Shown here in pieces: positions 60,477 through 64,000 of a stretch of 64,000 bases of DNA. Source of the DNA: Phaseolus vulgaris (Eukaryota > Streptophyta > Magnoliopsida > Fabales > Fabaceae). The DNA lies in assembly GCF_000499845.2 (NCBI RefSeq), contig NC_023751.2, positions 6,368,211 through 6,432,210 of the forward strand, written 5' to 3'. Positions within the stretch are counted from its first letter, which is position 1; every line of letters starts with the position of its first letter. The notes beneath the pieces were generated by a model. That model had not been told where the DNA came from and searched no databases. It was given only the letters and a program-made list of their open reading frames with translations. A program made the translations under genes and the position numbers.

Positions 60477-60807
60477 TGGATAAACTCTTCCTGCACCATA
60501 TCAATTTGAGCTTGCACCCGATTTACGAGTAGAATAACAAAAATGACCTTAAATGAAAAGGGGTGTGGATTAAAATACTTTTGGAACTCCTTTTTTAAAA
60601 TAGATTTTTGAATTTAGATATTTGAAACGTATTTATGATTTCTGAAAATCTTTTTCCAGTGTAATTCCAGATTTTGTGTTCTGAATTTTTTTTCAAAAAT
60701 GTATTTTTTGAATTCTGAATTTTTAAATCTGGAATAGACGATAATTTTGGAAATTTTGAAAGGTTACAGTGTGCAGGTTCAAACTGGTATGGTGCAGAAA
60801 GAATTTG
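60477..60807. mobile_element. Mutator-type MITE, copy 2
   Basis: 331 bp with ends CTCTTCCTGCACCATATCAA / GGTATGGTGCAGAAAGAATT. A perfect 9-bp duplication TCTTATAAA flanks it (60468-60476, 60808-60816). It sits at the position equivalent to MITE copy 1 in the other duplicate. Confidence 0.88.
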
Positions 60808-60847
60808 TCTTATAAAAATGTTGAACGGGCCTATAGGCCCATTATGA

Positions 60848-61272
60848 GGCAATTTCTCCCTTCACCATATCAATTTCAACATGCACCCAATCAACTCTAG
60901 AAAATGACAAAAATATCCTTCATAAATGACAAACATAACCTTACATAAAAATGGGAAAAATTATTTTTGAAATTTTTATCTGAAATATTTTGGATTTCAA
61001 TTTTTGAAACATATTTTTAAATTCTGAAATTTTTTTATCCAGAATATATTTTTAGTTTTGTGTTCAGAATTTTTTTTCCAACATGTATTTTTTTATTTCT
61101 CAATTATAATTATTATTTTGGATTTTTTAATTTGGAATAAGGGTAGTTTTGGAAATTTAAAAAATTCATATGGTGAAGGTTAAAATTGATATGGTGCAGG
61201 AGGGTAGTTTTGGAAATTTAAAAAAATGATATGGTGGAGGTTAAAATTGATATGGTGCAGGAAGAATTTGCC
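60848..61272. mobile_element. Mutator-type MITE, copy 3
   Basis: 425 bp. It starts GGCAATTTCTCCC and ends GAAGAATTTGCC (inverted). A perfect 9-bp duplication CCATTATGA flanks it (60839-60847, 61273-61281), which defines the family as Mutator-like. Its right end carries a tandem duplication of about 65 bp (GGTAGTTTTGGAAATTTAAA twice). Confidence 0.92.
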
Positions 61273-61281
61273 CCATTATGA

Positions 61282-63177
61282 TTATTGACTGGGATTCCAA
61301 ACGCTGTCTATTATGGTCCATTGAACTTTAAGTGTGTTTTTTTTCTATTTATCTCTCTTTGCTTAAAAAAGTGATTTAAGAATTTTAAGTGAACATATTG
61401 TTATTCGTTTTTCTCTATGAGTGTTTTAAAATATTAAAGAAAATATTTTAAAATTTAGTTTATAAACACATTAAAAATAAACTTAAAAAAATTATACAAA
61501 ATATTTTATAAATTAATTTAAACTTGTATAAAATTTAATTTAATATTTTTATGGTATTTTTTTTAGTTTTAGTAGTATTTATAAAATGTTGGCCCAAACA
61601 TAGTATTATTACTAAGAAAAGAAAAGAAATGCCCTACAATTTTTCGACCATATTATTAATTTACTGACACTAGATTTGCCTGCTAATTTGTCCGGATAAA
61701 TTTAAACTCCTTTGTCAAATTTTGCTTAATTTTACTATCAACTTCAATGTCTTCTCCTGAGAGATGAGCAAAATTGTTGATAATATATAAAAATATAAAT
61801 AAGATACAATTCAAAAGAGTTTAGTTATATTTTTATTTTTTAAATTTGAATCTCGTGTCATTTTAGTCGTCAAATATTTATAAACTAATTAAATATTTTA
61901 CTTTTAAATAAGAGAACTTAGTCCCTCTTTTTTTTTTGTAAACTCGTAATTTCATTTTTCTTATCAGAGTATTTATGTGATCAAACTCTGGATGGACATA
62001 TTCAGGGTTTTGAGGTTTGTTAAATAGCTGAGATGTAATTCATTGACAAATTAGAGAGTAAGTTTTGATTGTTTTATGGTGATGCAAATTAGAAAATGAA
62101 AAAAAGGTAAACATATTTTGTTTAATTTAAAATAGAGACTTAAATGGTTAAAAATATTAAAAATTGATGAAAAAATTGAAGGAATTAAAACTTTAAATTA
62201 CAAAGAGTAAAATATAAATGATTGAAAAGAAAAATATAAATATAATAAGTAATTTTTTTTGGTGCATAATATAATAGATAATCTAATAGGATAAAAAGAG
62301 AAAAATAAAAAATTGTAAATATGAATTAAGTATTTAAAGTAGAAGAGAACTCAGGTATGTGACTCTTAAAATGGATAAGAGAAATCCGTTCCTCTCTCTA
62401 CTAGAAAAACCATTCTCTAACATCAATACAGATCCTACTTTTTAAAATGCATCTACCTAGAAAATCATCAAAAAGTTCAAACCCAAAAAACAATGCAGGC
62501 TTAGTCAGTCTCATATACCCCTACCCTTCTTCTCTCTCTCCCCACTTTCCTTCCTCTTTCTGCTCTTCCTTCTTTACACCCTTTTGCCTTCCATTCACAA
62601 GAATTAAGCTGCAGAAGATAACAAAATAAACATTTTAGAAGGGCTTTTCATTCTTTCAAATGGCATGGCTGAACATTTCAATCTTTTACCACACAAACCA
62701 TTCAAACATAAAAGGACATCAAAATATGCATACTCATGTCGTTGGTGGTCTAACACAGCAAAAAAAAAAAAAACTGTTTTGAGATGTCTGTTTTGTTTTA
62801 TACTCTCACTGTGTGAAAGAGAAGATATCAACGCTTCCTTGATTAGGTGCAGCAAAACCCTCACAAGTCCGAAAAAATAAAATTGAATGAGGAAAAACAC
62901 TCTCAGCACACAAACCAAGATTCTCTTTTTAATTCCAATGAAACAACTTGGGCTAATCCCTTTTGAATTCTAGTCCTGTCAAGGCATAATTTCATATTCC
63001 TATTATAGTACTACTTATTTATTCTCTACTTGGACATGCTATTTCCCTGATTGCGAAATATACAAGTGAAACCACGAACGTTAAATGGGACACAAACGCA
63101 ACACAAGAAAACTTTGAGCAAACCCTTAAAACTCGATTTTCCAAAGACTAACTACAAGCCATGACAAGTATTCAAAA
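61282..63177. other. AT-rich intergenic DNA and 3' flank of the LBD gene
   Basis: No supported gene. 62440-62900 is of higher complexity with a CT-rich stretch (62520-62600), but its frames (60-104 aa) match nothing I know. Confidence 0.4.
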
Positions 63178-63855
63178 CTACGAGAGTGCTATTGTGTTGA
63201 GTAGGTTAAGATTACCAGGGTCGGTTTGGGGCTTGGATTGCATAGGGGAGAGCATTAGATGTTGGTGATGCGGAAGACCGAGAGGGTGGAGGGGTGCATG
63301 AGGGAAGGCGTGATCGGCGGCGAGGGTAGGCGAGAGAACAGCGAGGTGGTTGAAGGCGGCGTGAGAAGAGTGAGAAGCGGAAGCACCGTCGTCCGTGAAG
63401 GCGAAAAGATCTTGATGAGGAGGAGGAGGTGCCGTTTTGAAGGGAAAGAGAGAGAAAGTGCGAGGTTGCGGCGGAGGCGGCGGAGGAGGAGGGAGCATGG
63501 CGTGGGGTCCGATGTAAGAGGCGAGTTCCTTCTTGGCGTGGTGGAGTTCGGTCTGCAACTGCTTGAGGCGGTGCTGGAGGATGGAGATGAGACCCACGCA
63601 GCCATAGACGGGGTCCCGCAGACGCGCCTCGGCCTCGTAGGCGAGGGACTTAACCGCGTCCTCGCGCTGCGCCGCGTTGAGTTCGTTGAGAAGCTTGGCG
63701 ACGTTGCTCGCCCCGAACACCTTGTGCACGTAGGCAAAGCGCTGCGGGTTGTCCGGCGGAAAATACGGCGCGAACACGCACTCCTGCGTGCACTTCCGGC
63801 GCTGAATCTTGCAGGCGGCGCACGGCGAATTTGACGACGACAAAGACGAGGACAT
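63178..63855 (-). CDS. LBD36: LOB-domain transcription factor, LBD36/ASL1-like
   Basis: A 225-aa frame from ATG at 63855 to TAG at 63178-63180. The LOB domain spans about residues 10-112: zinc block PCAACKIQRRKCTQEC (CX2CX6CX3C), then VFAPYFPP and the GAS block FGASNVAKLLNEL, then REDAVKSLAYEAEARLRDPV and the coiled YGCVGLISILQHRLKQLQ. This is a class I LBD. The segment AKKELASYIGPHAMLPPP after the domain is what I remember from Arabidopsis LBD36 (ASL1). The C-terminal half is Pro/His/Ala-rich and low in complexity. LBD proteins are DNA-binding regulators of organ boundaries and lateral organ form. The gene is strikingly GC-rich against its surroundings. Whether an intron or upstream exon exists is not visible. 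Confidence 0.95.
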   Translation of the reverse strand: MSSSLSSSNSPCAACKIQRRKCTQECVFAPYFPPDNPQRFAYVHKVFGASNVAKLLNELNAAQREDAVKSLAYEAEARLRDPVYGCVGLISILQHRLKQLQTELHHAKKELASYIGPHAMLPPPPPPPPQPRTFSLFPFKTAPPPPHQDLFAFTDDGASASHSSHAAFNHLAVLSPTLAADHAFPHAPLHPLGLPHHQHLMLSPMQSKPQTDPGNLNLLNTIALS

Positions 63856-63879
63856 TATTCTCCTTACTATAATAACACT

Positions 63880-63899
63880 TAATTACTCTTGAGTAATTA
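63880..63899. promoter_or_regulatory. 20-bp inverted repeat just upstream of the LBD start codon
   Basis: TAATTACTC-TT-GAGTAATTA, a perfect 9-bp inverted repeat with a 2-base centre, 25 bases upstream of the ATG, so probably in the 5' UTR. Could be a dimeric protein site or an RNA hairpin; no function is shown. Confidence 0.6.
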
Positions 63900-64000
63900 G
63901 TCCTGGTGGTTTAGGAAGTGGACAAAACGCACCGCTTTGAAGAAGATCTGAAGGTTTATTAGAGAGATCCAGAAAGTTCCCTCGTCAGAGGACATGAGTT

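Larger units (their letters stand above)
59060..60840. repeat. Tandem segmental duplication, copy B
   Basis: Second copy of 57425-59040; period about 1.63 kb, plus an insertion of about 0.45 kb at 59176-59622. Confidence 0.8.

Noticed and set aside
62447..62918. Frames of 60, 71 and 104 aa
   Set aside because: Unconserved-looking, overlap each other on both strands, no domain.
63255..63834. Long frames of 160 aa (-) and 191 aa (+)
   Set aside because: Shadows of the GC-rich LBD gene in other frames.

Overview
This is a eukaryotic plant nuclear window, most likely from a phaseoloid legume (Phaseolus/Vigna/Glycine relatives). That is inferred from the closest remembered protein families, GT-AG introns, the AT-rich intergenic DNA and the repeat types. 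About 10% is host coding sequence. The rest is AT-rich intergenic DNA and a nested set of retroelements and MITEs.

Host genes, left to right: (1) the last five exons of a long coiled-coil gene of the NT-C2 (EEIG1/EHBP1) type, + strand, cut by the left edge (1-2464). (2) An F-box/kelch gene like Arabidopsis At1g22040, - strand (8951-10381), with a probable 5'-UTR intron. (3) A FANTASTIC FOUR (FAF) family gene, - strand (16267-17268). (4) A second, short FAF-domain gene, - strand (39308-39712). (5) A HIPP25-like isoprenylated heavy-metal-associated protein with one intron, + strand (54644-55190). (6) An LBD36/ASL1-like LOB-domain transcription factor, - strand (63178-63855). They do not form a pathway; genes 1 and 2 look like a conserved neighbourhood (At1g22060/At1g22040).

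Repeats. LINE fragments lie at 3.5 kb, 5.4-7.1 kb and 55.8-57.1 kb. A large 5'-truncated LINE fills 28.1-36.7 kb; it has a candidate target-site duplication, an ATGA overlap between ORF1 and ORF2, and two later insertions, one of them a solo LTR with a perfect 5-bp duplication (AGGAG). A three-LTR TRIM element at 22.3-22.9 kb is flanked by ATCCA on both sides. A mini Ty3/gypsy remnant lies at 20.2-21.5 kb and an internally deleted Copia at 24.3-26.0 kb. A near-intact but coding-dead Copia (45027-51202, - strand, duplication ACAAG) sits inside an older LTR. At 57.4-60.8 kb a tandem duplication carries the same Mutator-type MITE in both copies, with a third MITE beside it.

The most unusual signal is in the leader of the 45-51 kb Copia: a run of six consecutive hairpins (49589-49950). 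In three of them a shared motif sits in the loop while the stems differ, and one motif is nearly complementary, in the element's sense RNA, to the miR319 family. Nonsense codons in the dead retroelements fall largely at Trp or Gln codons, as expected from cytosine deamination.
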